Below, in pieces: positions 14,938 to 23,106 of a DNA stretch of 33,140 nt (position 1 is its first letter; each line of letters opens with the position of its first letter). The notes under the pieces were generated by a model. The model was not told the DNA's origin and searched no databases. It saw nothing but the letters and a program-made list of their open reading frames with translations. Origin of the DNA: Akkermansia sp. Lineage in GTDB: Bacteria > Verrucomicrobiota > Verrucomicrobiia > Verrucomicrobiales > Akkermansiaceae. The DNA is taken from positions 1-33,140 of the forward strand of contig JAKSOV010000014.1 in the NCBI GenBank assembly GCA_024405415.1, given 5' to 3'. The translations under genes and the position numbers were made by a program.

Positions 14938-16170
14938 ATGAAACGCACTCTTCTCCTTACCGCTGCTGCGCTGTTGCTGCTGCCCTGTGCGGCGGCCGAG
15001 ATGCCCGCGCCCGTTGCCGTGCCGGTTCCCGATTCCTTCTCCGCCCGCGCCAAGGAGCTGCTGGCCGATTCCATCCCGCTGGTGCCGAGCGCGCATCAGG
15101 TGAATGTCGTCTATTTCGTCCCCTCGGACATGGAGCCGTATGCGGACTACGAACGCCGCCTCAGCGAGCTGCTGCTCTACCTCCAACAGTTCTACGGCAA
15201 GGAAATGACCCGCAACGGCTACGCCAACCGCTCCTTCGGGCTGAAGCGCCGCGCGGACGGCATGGTGGACATCATCCTCATCCGCGGCAAGGAGCCGCAA
15301 TCCGTCTACGCCGATGAAAAGGAGCGCGGCTGGGAGAAGGAAGCCAAGGAGGTGGAGGCCTACTTCGCCGCCCACCCCGGCACCAAGGCCAGCGAGCACA
15401 CTTTCTTCCTGGCCCCCGTGCCCGCCACGGCGGACATCGTGCACGGCAACCCCGGCGGCTGGGCTTTCCACGGTGACGGCACCAACTGCTACGCCATCGA
15501 CTACCCCGACTTTGAGCTGAAGCACATCGGCCACGAGGACCGCGAGGGCAAGCTGCTCACCCTCTGGTTCGGCGGCTTTGCGCACGAGCTGGGCCACGGG
15601 CTGAACCTGCCGCACAACAACGGCACCAAGCCGCAGAACGAGGCCATGGGCACCGCCCTGCTCGCCAACGGCAACTACACCTTCGGCAGCAAGCCCACCT
15701 ACCTCACCAAGGCCAGCTGCGATATTCTCGACTGCTCCCAGACCTTCCTGCCCGAGGGCACGGAGATAAAACCCTACGCCGAGCACCCCTACAGCGAGGC
15801 GCAGAACGTGCAGCTCTCCTTTGACGGCGAGGCGCTGAACCTGAAAATGAGCGTGTGGGGCGCCAAGCACATCAACGCCTATGTGCAGGACCCGCCCTTC
15901 GTCATCAACCGCGACTACGATGCCGTAGCCTTCCCCGTGACCATCGGCGACACGGAGAACGAAGAAGGCTACTACACCGCCGAGGTGCGCATGCCGCTCT
16001 CCGACCTCGGCGACCTCCATGAAACGGGCAAGGGCAAGCAGTGCGTGGATGTCCTCCTCATCCGCGAGGACGGCACCCGCAACCGCCTGCGCATGGAGTT
16101 CGACTGGGCCAACGTGAAGCAGGGCGAGCCTATCCCCGCAACCTCCTTCACCCTGCTCGAGGGCTATTAA
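14938..16170 (+). CDS. Secreted zinc metalloprotease, metzincin-like
   Basis: A 410-residue exported protein with a signal peptide, MKRTLLLTAAALLLLPCAAA, probably cleaved near residue 20. The catalytic motif HELGHGLNLPH lies at residues 216-226: three zinc-ligand histidines, the general base E217, and asparagine where metzincins usually have glycine. Met237, in NEAMG, is a candidate Met-turn residue. The last 130 residues look like a beta-rich accessory domain. The substrate is unknown; in a gut Verrucomicrobium a host or dietary glycoprotein would be a guess. It does not have the HExxH spacing of M60-type mucin proteases. The start is fixed by the promoter and the signal peptide. It lies directly after the tandem RNA pair but has its own promoter. 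ispF follows after 21 nt. Confidence 0.82.
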   Translation: MKRTLLLTAAALLLLPCAAAEMPAPVAVPVPDSFSARAKELLADSIPLVPSAHQVNVVYFVPSDMEPYADYERRLSELLLYLQQFYGKEMTRNGYANRSFGLKRRADGMVDIILIRGKEPQSVYADEKERGWEKEAKEVEAYFAAHPGTKASEHTFFLAPVPATADIVHGNPGGWAFHGDGTNCYAIDYPDFELKHIGHEDREGKLLTLWFGGFAHELGHGLNLPHNNGTKPQNEAMGTALLANGNYTFGSKPTYLTKASCDILDCSQTFLPEGTEIKPYAEHPYSEAQNVQLSFDGEALNLKMSVWGAKHINAYVQDPPFVINRDYDAVAFPVTIGDTENEEGYYTAEVRMPLSDLGDLHETGKGKQCVDVLLIREDGTRNRLRMEFDWANVKQGEPIPATSFTLLEGY

Positions 16171-16191
16171 TCCCCCACCTTTCCCACGACC

Positions 16192-16686
16192 ATGACGGAT
16201 ACGATTGTCGGCCTCGGCTATGATATTCACCGCTTCTCGGAGACGCCCCGCCCCCTGTGGCTCGGCGGCGTGAAGGTGCACGACACCAAGGGGCTGGACG
16301 GCCACAGCGATGCGGACGTTCTCTGCCACGCGCTGGCGGACGCCATCCTCGGCGCCATCGGAGAGCCGGACATCGGCTACTGGTTCCCGCCGACGGATGC
16401 GAGCTGCGAAGGCATCTGCTCCCTGCGCATTGTGGAAAAAGCGGTCGAGCTGCTGCACGCCCAAGGCGGGCGCGTGGTGAATGCGGACTGCGCGCTCATT
16501 GCCGAAGCGCCGAAAATCCTGCCCTTTGTCGCGCAGATGAAGGAAACGCTGGCCCCCATCCTCGGCGTCTCGCCGCGCCGCGTGGGCATCAAAGCCACCA
16601 CCAATGAAAAGCTGGGCGCGCTGGGCCGCCGCGAAGGCATGGCCGCCTTCGCCACCGTCGCGCTCGCCGTGCCCGCAGAAGCATAA
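16192..16686 (+). CDS. ispF: 2-C-methyl-D-erythritol 2,4-cyclodiphosphate synthase
   Basis: IspF forms the cyclic diphosphate in the MEP pathway of isoprenoid synthesis. The 164-residue protein has the metal ligands D11, H13 (GYDIHRF) and H46 (LCHALADAILGA), the DGHSDADV signature and the C-terminal KATTNEKLGALGRREGMAA. The loop usually written DIGxHFPDTD appears as DIGYWFPPTD, a mild change near the active site. It probably shares a transcript with the upstream protease gene (21-nt gap). The 98 nt to the next gene hold two heptad arrays. The assignment is secure. Confidence 0.94.
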   Translation: MTDTIVGLGYDIHRFSETPRPLWLGGVKVHDTKGLDGHSDADVLCHALADAILGAIGEPDIGYWFPPTDASCEGICSLRIVEKAVELLHAQGGRVVNADCALIAEAPKILPFVAQMKETLAPILGVSPRRVGIKATTNEKLGALGRREGMAAFATVALAVPAEA

Positions 16687-16688
16687 AA

Positions 16689-16709
16689 AAGTTGGAAGTG
16701 CTAAGTTAG
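16689..16709. repeat. Degenerate heptad repeat, AAGTTGG-type x3
   Basis: AAGTTGG, AAGTGCT and AAGTTAG, three 7-nt units directly after the ispF stop, followed by a short segment, GTTCGCTTCGCTTGCAAGG, with weak inverted symmetry. Confidence 0.55.
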
Positions 16710-16734
16710 GTTCGCTTCGCTTGCAAGGGTATAG

Positions 16735-16769
16735 CACAAATCAAGAATCACATATTTCTTATCACAAAT
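16735..16769. repeat. Heptad tandem repeat, CACAAAT-type x5
   Basis: Five in-phase 7-nt units: CACAAAT, CAAGAAT, CACATAT, TTCTTAT and CACAAAT. The total of 35 nt equals the array at 9184-9218. The last two units also occur beside the RNA copies at 14539-14554 (inverted) and 14875-14890. Confidence 0.7.
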
Positions 16770-16784
16770 TTTCTCAACACGCCC

Positions 16785-17279
16785 ATGGACTCCACGCTGG
16801 AATTTCTTGCTTTTGCCGCCGTCAACAACCTGAAAGCGGCGGGACTCACCGTTGCCACCGCCGAAAGCTGCACGGGCGGACTCATCGCCGCTGCGCTGAC
16901 GGGGGTGCCCGGGGCCTCCTCCGCCTTCCGCTACGGTTGGGTCACCTACTGCAACGAGGCCAAGGAACGCGAGCTGAACGTGCCCGCCGCCCTCATTGAC
17001 GAGCACACGGTGGTCAGCGAGCCTGTCGTGGCCGCCATGGCCGAGAGCGCCATGCGCAAAGCGGGCGCCGATTGCGCCGTCGCCGTCTCGGGCAACGCGG
17101 GCCCCACCGCCGCCGAGGGAGAACCGCCCGTCGGCACCGTCTGCATCGCCCTTGCCCGCCGCGGCGCCGCCCGCAGCCACACGGAAACCCTCTACCGCCC
17201 CGGCATGGATCGCAACGCCTTCCGCACCATGGTCGCCGCCCGCGCGCTGGAACTCATCGCAGGAGCTGCTAAAGGATGA
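16785..17279 (+). CDS. CinA C-terminal-domain protein, nicotinamide-nucleotide amidase (PncC) type
   Basis: A 164-residue stand-alone version of the CinA C-terminal domain, which deamidates NMN to nicotinate mononucleotide in pyridine-nucleotide recycling. The active-site stretch TVATAESCTGGLI lies near residues 22-34, with SGNAGPTAAEGEPPVGTV near 100-117 standing in for the usual SGIAGPGGG...PVGTV. The N-terminal molybdopterin-binding-like domain of full CinA is absent, as in E. coli PncC (YgaD). No Shine-Dalgarno sequence and no convincing promoter could be placed; heptad repeats occupy the upstream gap. It converges with gluQ, 36 nt away. Confidence 0.88.
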   Translation: MDSTLEFLAFAAVNNLKAAGLTVATAESCTGGLIAAALTGVPGASSAFRYGWVTYCNEAKERELNVPAALIDEHTVVSEPVVAAMAESAMRKAGADCAVAVSGNAGPTAAEGEPPVGTVCIALARRGAARSHTETLYRPGMDRNAFRTMVAARALELIAGAAKG

Positions 17280-17315
17280 GAGAGGCGTCAAATAGGAGAT
17301 GTATCCGGCACTCTC

Positions 17316-18197
17316 TCAATGCGCCTCAATCGACCAAATGCCGTTGTTGCGGAGGGCTGCAGACAGAGAAGCCCGCACCTGTTGCGGGGTGAGGCCGGAC
17401 TCTCGGAGTGAGGCGAGGGAACGGGCACCGTCGCGCTTGGCGAGGCGCTTACCCGCGTTGTCACGCAGCAGGGCGTGATGCTGATACAAGGGCGTCGGCA
17501 AACCGAGCACGGCCTGTAGGGCGCGGTGAATATGCGTAGCGTCGAAGAGGTCTTCCCCGCGGGTGACGTGCGTCACCCCCTGCTCCGCATCATCCACCAC
17601 CACGGCCAAATGATAGCTTGCGGGAAATTCCTTGCGGGCCAGCACCACATCGCCGTACTCCGTCGGCACGCAACGCTGCACGCCGCGGTATGCGTCCTCC
17701 CACTCCAGGCAGCCATAGGCATCCTGCACGCGGGCCATATCCAAGCGCCATGCGTGCGTCTCGCCTCGGGCGAGCCGCTCCGCTCGCTCTGCCTCCGACA
17801 TATTCTTGCAGGTCCCGGGGTAGAGATAGCCGAGCGTAGCATGCGGGGCACGCCCCATCTCCGCCAGCTGCTGCTTAATCTCTCCGCGGGTACAGAAGCA
17901 GGGGTAGAGAAACCCGCGGCAGCGCAAATCATCCAAGACGGCAGCGTAGCGTGAAAAGCGTTTACTCTGCACCATCACCTCGCCGTCAAAATGCAGACCG
18001 AGCCAGTCCAAATCTTCGTACAGCAACTCCGTCCAACGCGGGTTCTGAGCTCGTTGGTCAATATCCTCGATGCGCAGCAGGCAACGCCCACCGTGCTCAT
18101 CCGCCACGCGCCGAGCCTCCAGCGCCGCCAGCAGGTGCCCGACATGCATCGGCCCGCTGGGGGAAGGCGCAAAACGAGTAATCACCGGGGCATTCAC
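17316..18197 (-). CDS. gluQ: Glutamyl-Q tRNA(Asp) synthetase
   Basis: A 293-residue GltX paralogue lacking the anticodon-binding domain. GluQ attaches glutamate to queuosine at position 34 of tRNA-Asp, not to the 3' end. It has RFAPSPSGPMHVGHLL (HIGH-type motif with Val), RIEDID, and a degenerate KMSKS loop, KRLAKRDGA. The zinc site is intact: C100 and C102 in YPCFC, Y126 and C130 in YLYPGTC. The length matches the family (about 290-310). It is the last gene of a three-gene minus-strand unit, 4 nt after the large secreted protein gene. queA at 2591-3568 provides the substrate modification. It is sometimes annotated gluQRS or yadB. Confidence 0.93.
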   Translation of the reverse strand: MNAPVITRFAPSPSGPMHVGHLLAALEARRVADEHGGRCLLRIEDIDQRAQNPRWTELLYEDLDWLGLHFDGEVMVQSKRFSRYAAVLDDLRCRGFLYPCFCTRGEIKQQLAEMGRAPHATLGYLYPGTCKNMSEAERAERLARGETHAWRLDMARVQDAYGCLEWEDAYRGVQRCVPTEYGDVVLARKEFPASYHLAVVVDDAEQGVTHVTRGEDLFDATHIHRALQAVLGLPTPLYQHHALLRDNAGKRLAKRDGARSLASLRESGLTPQQVRASLSAALRNNGIWSIEAH

Positions 18198-18201
18198 CGA
18201 C

Positions 18202-20130
18202 TCAGAACTTCGCCTTGAGGATACGTTCCGTTACGCGCTTCACGCCCTTGCCGGCCTTCTCCGAACGCGGGTAGAGGCACTGTGCGCGGTAGAAGTTCGA
18301 AAGAGCGGAACCCAGCTCACCTCGATTCTCACAGGCCTCGGCAGCCTCCAGAGCCTGCACGAAATCGTGCGCACCCAAAGCATAGCGTGCCAGCGCATCG
18401 CGGAACCGGGCGTCCTTTTCGTACTTCTCATTCCCTTGCTGCTCCAGCAGCATCTCGTAGGCCATGCAGGGCCCCATGGTGGCATCCTGCGCAGCGGCGC
18501 CGTCCAGCTGCTTCAACATACCGTCGATGGTGCTCACCACAGTGATAGCCTCCTTGTACTGCGCTTTCAGCTCCGGGTTCAGCGCCACCACCTCAAACTT
18601 GTCCTGCTCGTTGTAGATGGTGCGGTAATCGCCGCGCTCCACGAGCACCTTGAACTCATCCAGCACGCCGTCCTGACTATCGATGCGCTCCAGCTGCTCT
18701 CGCCCCTCGGCCAGTTTGGGATTGAGCGGCCAGATGGTGCCGGCCTCGGTAATATGCTTGTTGAACTCCTCCTCATTGCCGGCTTTGAGAGCCTTGACGG
18801 CATTACGCAGCTCCAGGTTGCTCTGCTGCTTGCGGCCTGCACAATAGGAGCGCAACAGGGAGTCATCAAAATCGCTGTCCAGCTCCTTCATACGCTTAGC
18901 GACATCCTCCGCCTTGGCGTAATCGCGGGCATTGAGAGCTGTCAGCGTGCGCTTGCGCAGTGTCCAAAATTCGGCGATGCGGGCACGTTTCGCCAAGGGG
19001 AATGCGGCAACACTCTGCATATACTCACCCACGGCTACGGCCTCGATGAGGTGCTGCGTAGCCTCAGAGAGATGACTCTGCGCCAACTGGGCATCCACAG
19101 CCTGCATATTGCGATCCACCTCGCGGCGCATATTGGCCGCCAGAGAGGCCAAGGCGCTGACCGTGGGCGTCGTCCCCGTCAGGTTCGTGAACATCTTGGA
19201 GGCCTTGGAGTTCTCGTCCAACTTCAGCTGAGTATCGCCGTCGCGGAAAATGTGGCGGAAGGTGTTCGCACCGATCAGCGCGTGGTCAAAGCGGCGCTCC
19301 ATGAGGAAGGAAATAATCATGCTCTGATAGTTGAGCTTGGCCATTTCCGTTGCGGCAACCGAGTCCGTATCGTTCTTCACGATGCCGGCCTCCTTCAGGC
19401 CGATATTTTTCGTACCCTGCGCGATTTTTACAGTATTGGAGGTAATGGTCGTCGCCGAGGCGGTATTGCCCTTGACACCGACCTGGCGCGTCCCGCGGCC
19501 CGTGTTGTAATTGGTCATGCGGTTGGTATCGTCCACCAACTTGTCGATTTCCTTCTGCGTGGCCTCATTCTTCTTGTCGCGTTTCAGGTTGGCATACTGC
19601 ACCGCCAAGGCGCTGGCGATACCGCCGGCCAAAGCAGGTGACTGGTTGCCGTCCATGGGGAAATCCCCCAGCTCGTAGAGACCGCGGCCGATTTGCAGGA
19701 GCGTTTCGCTGCCCACCTCCGCACTGGAGCGCGCACTCTTCTGCGTGAGCTTCAGGATGGCCTCCAGCTTCTTCATGTAACGCTGCACCTCCTTGCTGTC
19801 CTCGGGCGACTCGTAAAGGTATTTTTCAAAGCGGGCACGCACCACGGCATTATTGCCCACATCGAACAATCCGCCGTTATAAGCGACCGTATCGTTAGAG
19901 GGGTCCAGCAAGGGCACCTCCATGCCGAGCAAACGTACATCCGCATTCTGACCGTCGGGGGTCTTCTGACCGCCGCTTAAATCAAGAGTAGGTGCCGCCT
20001 GTTGATTCGGCTGCGACGGCGCAGGGGCCTGCTCCGCGGGCGCGGGCGATGCAGCGGGCTCATCCGCCGCCAGCGGCAGCATGGCCCACCCGCACAGGAA
20101 CGACAAAGCTAATACATCCAAAGCTTTCAT
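18202..20130 (-). CDS. Large secreted helical protein, unknown function
   Basis: A 642-residue protein that I do not recognise. It starts with a signal peptide, MKALDVLALSFLCGWAMLPLAA, followed by a Pro/Ala/Gln-rich low-complexity stretch (about 24-48) and then a mostly alpha-helical body rich in Lys, Glu and Ala. The C-terminal third (about 400-640) has TPR-like spacing of Ala, Leu and Tyr (for example residues 560-640, with FYRAQCLYPRSEKA). It is likely periplasmic or surface-associated. It is the middle gene of a unit with a single-pass membrane protein (12 nt upstream) and gluQ (4 nt downstream). No catalytic motif is visible. A scaffold or assembly role would be an inference from the helical repeats only. 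Confidence 0.75.
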   Translation of the reverse strand: MKALDVLALSFLCGWAMLPLAADEPAASPAPAEQAPAPSQPNQQAAPTLDLSGGQKTPDGQNADVRLLGMEVPLLDPSNDTVAYNGGLFDVGNNAVVRARFEKYLYESPEDSKEVQRYMKKLEAILKLTQKSARSSAEVGSETLLQIGRGLYELGDFPMDGNQSPALAGGIASALAVQYANLKRDKKNEATQKEIDKLVDDTNRMTNYNTGRGTRQVGVKGNTASATTITSNTVKIAQGTKNIGLKEAGIVKNDTDSVAATEMAKLNYQSMIISFLMERRFDHALIGANTFRHIFRDGDTQLKLDENSKASKMFTNLTGTTPTVSALASLAANMRREVDRNMQAVDAQLAQSHLSEATQHLIEAVAVGEYMQSVAAFPLAKRARIAEFWTLRKRTLTALNARDYAKAEDVAKRMKELDSDFDDSLLRSYCAGRKQQSNLELRNAVKALKAGNEEEFNKHITEAGTIWPLNPKLAEGREQLERIDSQDGVLDEFKVLVERGDYRTIYNEQDKFEVVALNPELKAQYKEAITVVSTIDGMLKQLDGAAAQDATMGPCMAYEMLLEQQGNEKYEKDARFRDALARYALGAHDFVQALEAAEACENRGELGSALSNFYRAQCLYPRSEKAGKGVKRVTERILKAKF

Positions 20131-20142
20131 GAAGGCAAAAAA

Positions 20143-20598
20143 TTACTTAGTTTCGATACGGCTCACCACCAGAACGCCCTTTACCTCGCATTGCGACTCA
20201 TCGCGCCCCGTGCGGCAGTCCGCCTCAAAAACAAACGTATCTCCGCGCGTCAGGTTCACACGGCTCGAGACGCTTTCCGGCACCAACAAGGGCAGACGCT
20301 CCTGCTTGTTGCCCGCCACGGAGACCGCCACCATGCGGTCGTTGCCGATGGTGTCGATATTCTCCACACGCCCGATAATGCGATAGCGATTGCCCGTCAG
20401 TCGGGAGGCATCCGTGCGATACGCGGCAATATCAAAGCCGCCCTCCTCCCCGGCAGATCGGGACGGAGAGGGGCCCGAGCCGTTCAGCGCCACATACAGA
20501 CCGCCGCCCAGAATCAGAGCGACCGCCGCGCCCGCCACGGGGCCTTGCCAATTGACAGCACCGCGCTTGGCACTGCTTTTGCGACTTCTTCTTGCCAT
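20143..20598 (-). CDS. Single-pass membrane protein, possible OB-like periplasmic domain
   Basis: A 151-residue protein with a basic N terminus (MARRSRKSSAKR), one membrane helix at about 18-37 and an extracytoplasmic domain of about 110 residues. The latter has alternating strands (RYRIIGRVENI, MVAVSVA, DTFVFEADC, VKGVLVVSRI) that could form a small OB-like barrel; this is an inference. Two cysteines (in ADC and SQC) might form a disulfide. It starts the unit that includes the large secreted helical protein and gluQ. The start at 20598 is chosen because a promoter -10 ends 10 nt upstream and the N terminus becomes a normal positively charged anchor; a longer frame to 20670 would cross the promoter. 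The function is unknown. Confidence 0.75.
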   Translation of the reverse strand: MARRSRKSSAKRGAVNWQGPVAGAAVALILGGGLYVALNGSGPSPSRSAGEEGGFDIAAYRTDASRLTGNRYRIIGRVENIDTIGNDRMVAVSVAGNKQERLPLLVPESVSSRVNLTRGDTFVFEADCRTGRDESQCEVKGVLVVSRIETK

Positions 20599-20608
20599 AC
20601 CTTGCAGG

Positions 20609-20637
20609 ATTGTAAAGTGTTCAAAAGGACTTGTAAA
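20609..20637 (-). promoter_or_regulatory. Promoter for the membrane protein-gluQ unit
   Basis: On the minus strand TTTACA (20632-20637) and TACAAT (20609-20614) are 17 nt apart. The ATG at 20598 is 10 nt downstream of the -10, leaving a leader of only about 2-4 nt. Confidence 0.72.
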
Positions 20638-20644
20638 GGATTTC

Positions 20645-22375
20645 TCACTCCCAACGGGTGCGACGCACACCGATGTAGGCCAGCACCAAACCGACTACGA
20701 TATGAGCCGCCAACACGATGAGGCAAAGGCCCGGTTCCGTGAAAGAGGTCTGCACAATGCTGTTCACCGCCTTGAGCACCTCAGAATCCAACCCGCCCTG
20801 AATGCTGCCGCTCCACGCCCAATAGGCGGAGATGAAGGGCTGCGTCAGGCGCTCAATCGTATCCGGCAGAGCGAGCACCGCGCCCGACAGCGGAAGCTGG
20901 AAACCCACGAGATAAATGCTCAGCAGAGAGGCCTGAGCCGCCGTTCGGCAGTTGGCCGAAATGCCGAGACACACGCTCGTCATGGCGGCGTTGGCCAGCA
21001 GCAGGAAAAGAAGGTGATTGAGAGCATCCCCGCGCAGCGGCCAGAAATACTGCACAAAGATGAACATCCACAGGCTTTGCACCACCACCAACGAGGCAAG
21101 ATACACCGCCTTGGAGGCCACACAGGCCCCGGGAGAAGCCCCCGCGAATTTCTCTTTCTCCAGCAATTGACGCTCGCCCGCAATTTCGGAGGCCGAGTTG
21201 TTGGACCCCATCAGCCCGAGCAAAATCACCTCGAACATGATAATGCCGCTCACAGCGGAGCCCACGCGGGCACGCACCTCCGCCTGCTCCTGCTGAGCCT
21301 GCATCTCAATGGCAATATCATCGCCTATGCTGTCGGTGAGGTGCATGAGCTGCTCCTGCCCCTTGCCGGAGAAGAGCGCCACCAATATCGGGAAAATGAC
21401 AATCATCGCCACCTGCAACAACAGCTGCGCGCGATCGCGGAAGAGCAGCGTAAAGCGGCGGCGAAGCAACACGCCGAACTGCGTGCCGAAACCGGGAGTT
21501 GCGTCCTCTTCCTCCTCTTCCGCCGCCGACACAGGCGGCGGCTCCACCCCCGCCTCGCGGAACTTGGCGATATGAGCCTGCTCCAGCTTGGCATAATAAT
21601 CCGCGCGGTGTTTCAGCCAGCTGGCACCCCACTCCACGGGCTCGCGCAGTTGCAGGCGGGGATACACCTCTTCAAAACCGGGCACGCCGAAGTAATGCGC
21701 CAGCGAGCTCGGGCTGCCGTGATAGGCCAAGCTGCCGCCCACCAGCACCATCACGCTGTCGTATAGCTCCATCTGTGCAAGGCTGTGTGTCACGGAAATC
21801 ACGATACGCCCGTCCTTGAGACTCAGCGCATGCAGCAGCTCCACAATCTCGCGTTCGGAGCGCGGGTCAAGACCGCTCGTCACCTCATCACAGAGCAGAA
21901 TCTTGGGCCCGGAGACCAGCTCCATCGCCAGCGCCAGACGGCGCTTCTGACCTCCCGAGAGGAGCTTCACGGGGCGGTCAGCAATCTCCGTCATGCCCGT
22001 CTCCTCCAGCACTTGGTCAATGAGGTCGTTGAGCGCATCCTCTCCCGCCTTCACGCGCAGGCGTGCGGCGTTCTCCACACACTCGTCCACCGTCAACGCC
22101 TCATGCGCGATGCTGAACTGCGGCACATAGCCGATTTCACGCGGCTCAAAATCCCCCTCTTCCTCGAGATTGCGCCCCTCCCAATAGAAAGCACCGTCCG
22201 TCGTTTCCTTAATCCCTGCAATAGCTTTCAACAGGGTCGTCTTGCCACAGCCCGATGGGCCGACAATCGCCATAAAATGTCCTTTAGGGACGCAAAAATT
22301 GATATCGCGCAGCAAAAAGAGAGACTCCTCATCCCCCTGTTCGATTTCAAGTGCTATCTGACGGGCTTCCAACAT
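20645..22375 (-). CDS. ABC transporter, ABCG-like half transporter (ATPase plus permease)
   Basis: A 576-residue fusion in the order ATPase-membrane domain. The nucleotide-binding domain has Walker A GPSGCGKT (39-46), Q-loop Q86, signature LSGGQ (139-143), Walker B ILLCDE (159-164) and H-loop H197. After an acidic linker (AAEEEEEDATPG) the second half has about six hydrophobic helices of the ABC-2 type, as in ABCG half transporters, which act as dimers. A long region near residues 360-410 lies between the first two helices. It is probably an exporter; the substrate is unknown. The start at 22375 is preferred because an alternative ATG at 22390 abuts the -10 hexamer and longer frames cross the promoter. 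It diverges from the STAS gene. Confidence 0.88.
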   Translation of the reverse strand: MLEARQIALEIEQGDEESLFLLRDINFCVPKGHFMAIVGPSGCGKTTLLKAIAGIKETTDGAFYWEGRNLEEEGDFEPREIGYVPQFSIAHEALTVDECVENAARLRVKAGEDALNDLIDQVLEETGMTEIADRPVKLLSGGQKRRLALAMELVSGPKILLCDEVTSGLDPRSEREIVELLHALSLKDGRIVISVTHSLAQMELYDSVMVLVGGSLAYHGSPSSLAHYFGVPGFEEVYPRLQLREPVEWGASWLKHRADYYAKLEQAHIAKFREAGVEPPPVSAAEEEEEDATPGFGTQFGVLLRRRFTLLFRDRAQLLLQVAMIVIFPILVALFSGKGQEQLMHLTDSIGDDIAIEMQAQQEQAEVRARVGSAVSGIIMFEVILLGLMGSNNSASEIAGERQLLEKEKFAGASPGACVASKAVYLASLVVVQSLWMFIFVQYFWPLRGDALNHLLFLLLANAAMTSVCLGISANCRTAAQASLLSIYLVGFQLPLSGAVLALPDTIERLTQPFISAYWAWSGSIQGGLDSEVLKAVNSIVQTSFTEPGLCLIVLAAHIVVGLVLAYIGVRRTRWE

Positions 22376-22390
22376 AATCGTACTCTGCAT

Positions 22391-22419
22391 ACGATACCAA
22401 AATGCAGCGTCTGAGGCAA
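22391..22419 (-). promoter_or_regulatory. Promoter for the ABC transporter gene
   Basis: On the minus strand TTGCCT (22414-22419) and TATCGT (22391-22396) are 17 nt apart. The chosen ATG at 22375 is 15 nt past the -10, giving a short leader of about 8 nt. Confidence 0.5.
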
Positions 22420-22511
22420 GAAGGAAAGGAGACAGGACAACAAATGTAAATCGGTCAGGGCCCACGGTCTCCCTCCCGGGCCTGATTTCGTCGCAGGTTG
22501 TCACTTTATTC

Positions 22512-22540
22512 TTGCGTCCGCAGACAAAGGGCGCTAGTAT
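22512..22540 (+). promoter_or_regulatory. Promoter for the STAS-DUF2851 unit
   Basis: TTGCGT (22512-22517), a 17-nt spacer and TAGTAT (22535-22540). The ATG at 22555 follows after 14 nt. Together with the opposing promoter at 22391-22419 it defines a divergent control region of about 180 bp. Confidence 0.5.
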
Positions 22541-22554
22541 CGGAGCATAGCACC

Positions 22555-23106
22555 ATGTCCGACACCTCTTTGACCCACCATGTATTTTCCGACTGCCTGT
22601 GGCTGCGCTGCAGCGCCCGAGGCAGCTTTGTGAACAGCCCTGCCCTGAAAACGCTGGCTGAACAATACCTGAGTGAGGGAGGTAGCACCATTATCGTTGA
22701 TTTGGAGCTTTGCCCCGGTGTGGACTCCACGTTCATGGGCACGCTGGCGGGGCTGGCGCGCAAGTGCCTGGCACTCGGCGGCGCATTGCAGGTGGCCTCG
22801 CCCACATCCCGCGCCCGCGAGGCGATGGAGAGCCTCGGGCTGGACATGCTGATGGAGATTGACCCGCCCGGAGCCTTCTGGGCGAATGACATCGCCGCTC
22901 GCCGTGCGGCGCTCACCTCGGCGGCAGAGGCGCTGCCGACGGATGCGGAGCCGATGACGGAACTGGAGCGCACGAAGCACGTGCTGGAGGCGCACAATAC
23001 TCTGCGCGCAATGAATCGCCAAAACGACGAGACCTTCGGCTACGTCTGCGAGACACTGGAGGAGGACCTGCTGCGCCAAACGGAGGAGCAGAACGGAGAC
23101 AAGTGA
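22555..23106 (+). CDS. STAS-domain protein (anti-sigma-factor-antagonist-like)
   Basis: A 183-residue cytoplasmic protein. Residues about 10-105 form a STAS domain: IIVDLELCPGVDSTFMGTLAGLARKC contains the D-S-T loop in which SpoIIAA-type proteins are phosphorylated, and LGLDMLMEID is the typical end. A C-terminal tail of about 75 charged helical residues follows. Such proteins act in partner-switching signalling with a kinase/anti-sigma factor, or as phospho-switches; no kinase or phosphatase gene is visible nearby. The stop overlaps the next gene (TGATG), showing translational coupling to the DUF2851 protein. The start at 22555 gives a normal STAS N terminus; the longer frame begins upstream of the promoter. 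Confidence 0.83.
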   Translation: MSDTSLTHHVFSDCLWLRCSARGSFVNSPALKTLAEQYLSEGGSTIIVDLELCPGVDSTFMGTLAGLARKCLALGGALQVASPTSRAREAMESLGLDMLMEIDPPGAFWANDIAARRAALTSAAEALPTDAEPMTELERTKHVLEAHNTLRAMNRQNDETFGYVCETLEEDLLRQTEEQNGDK

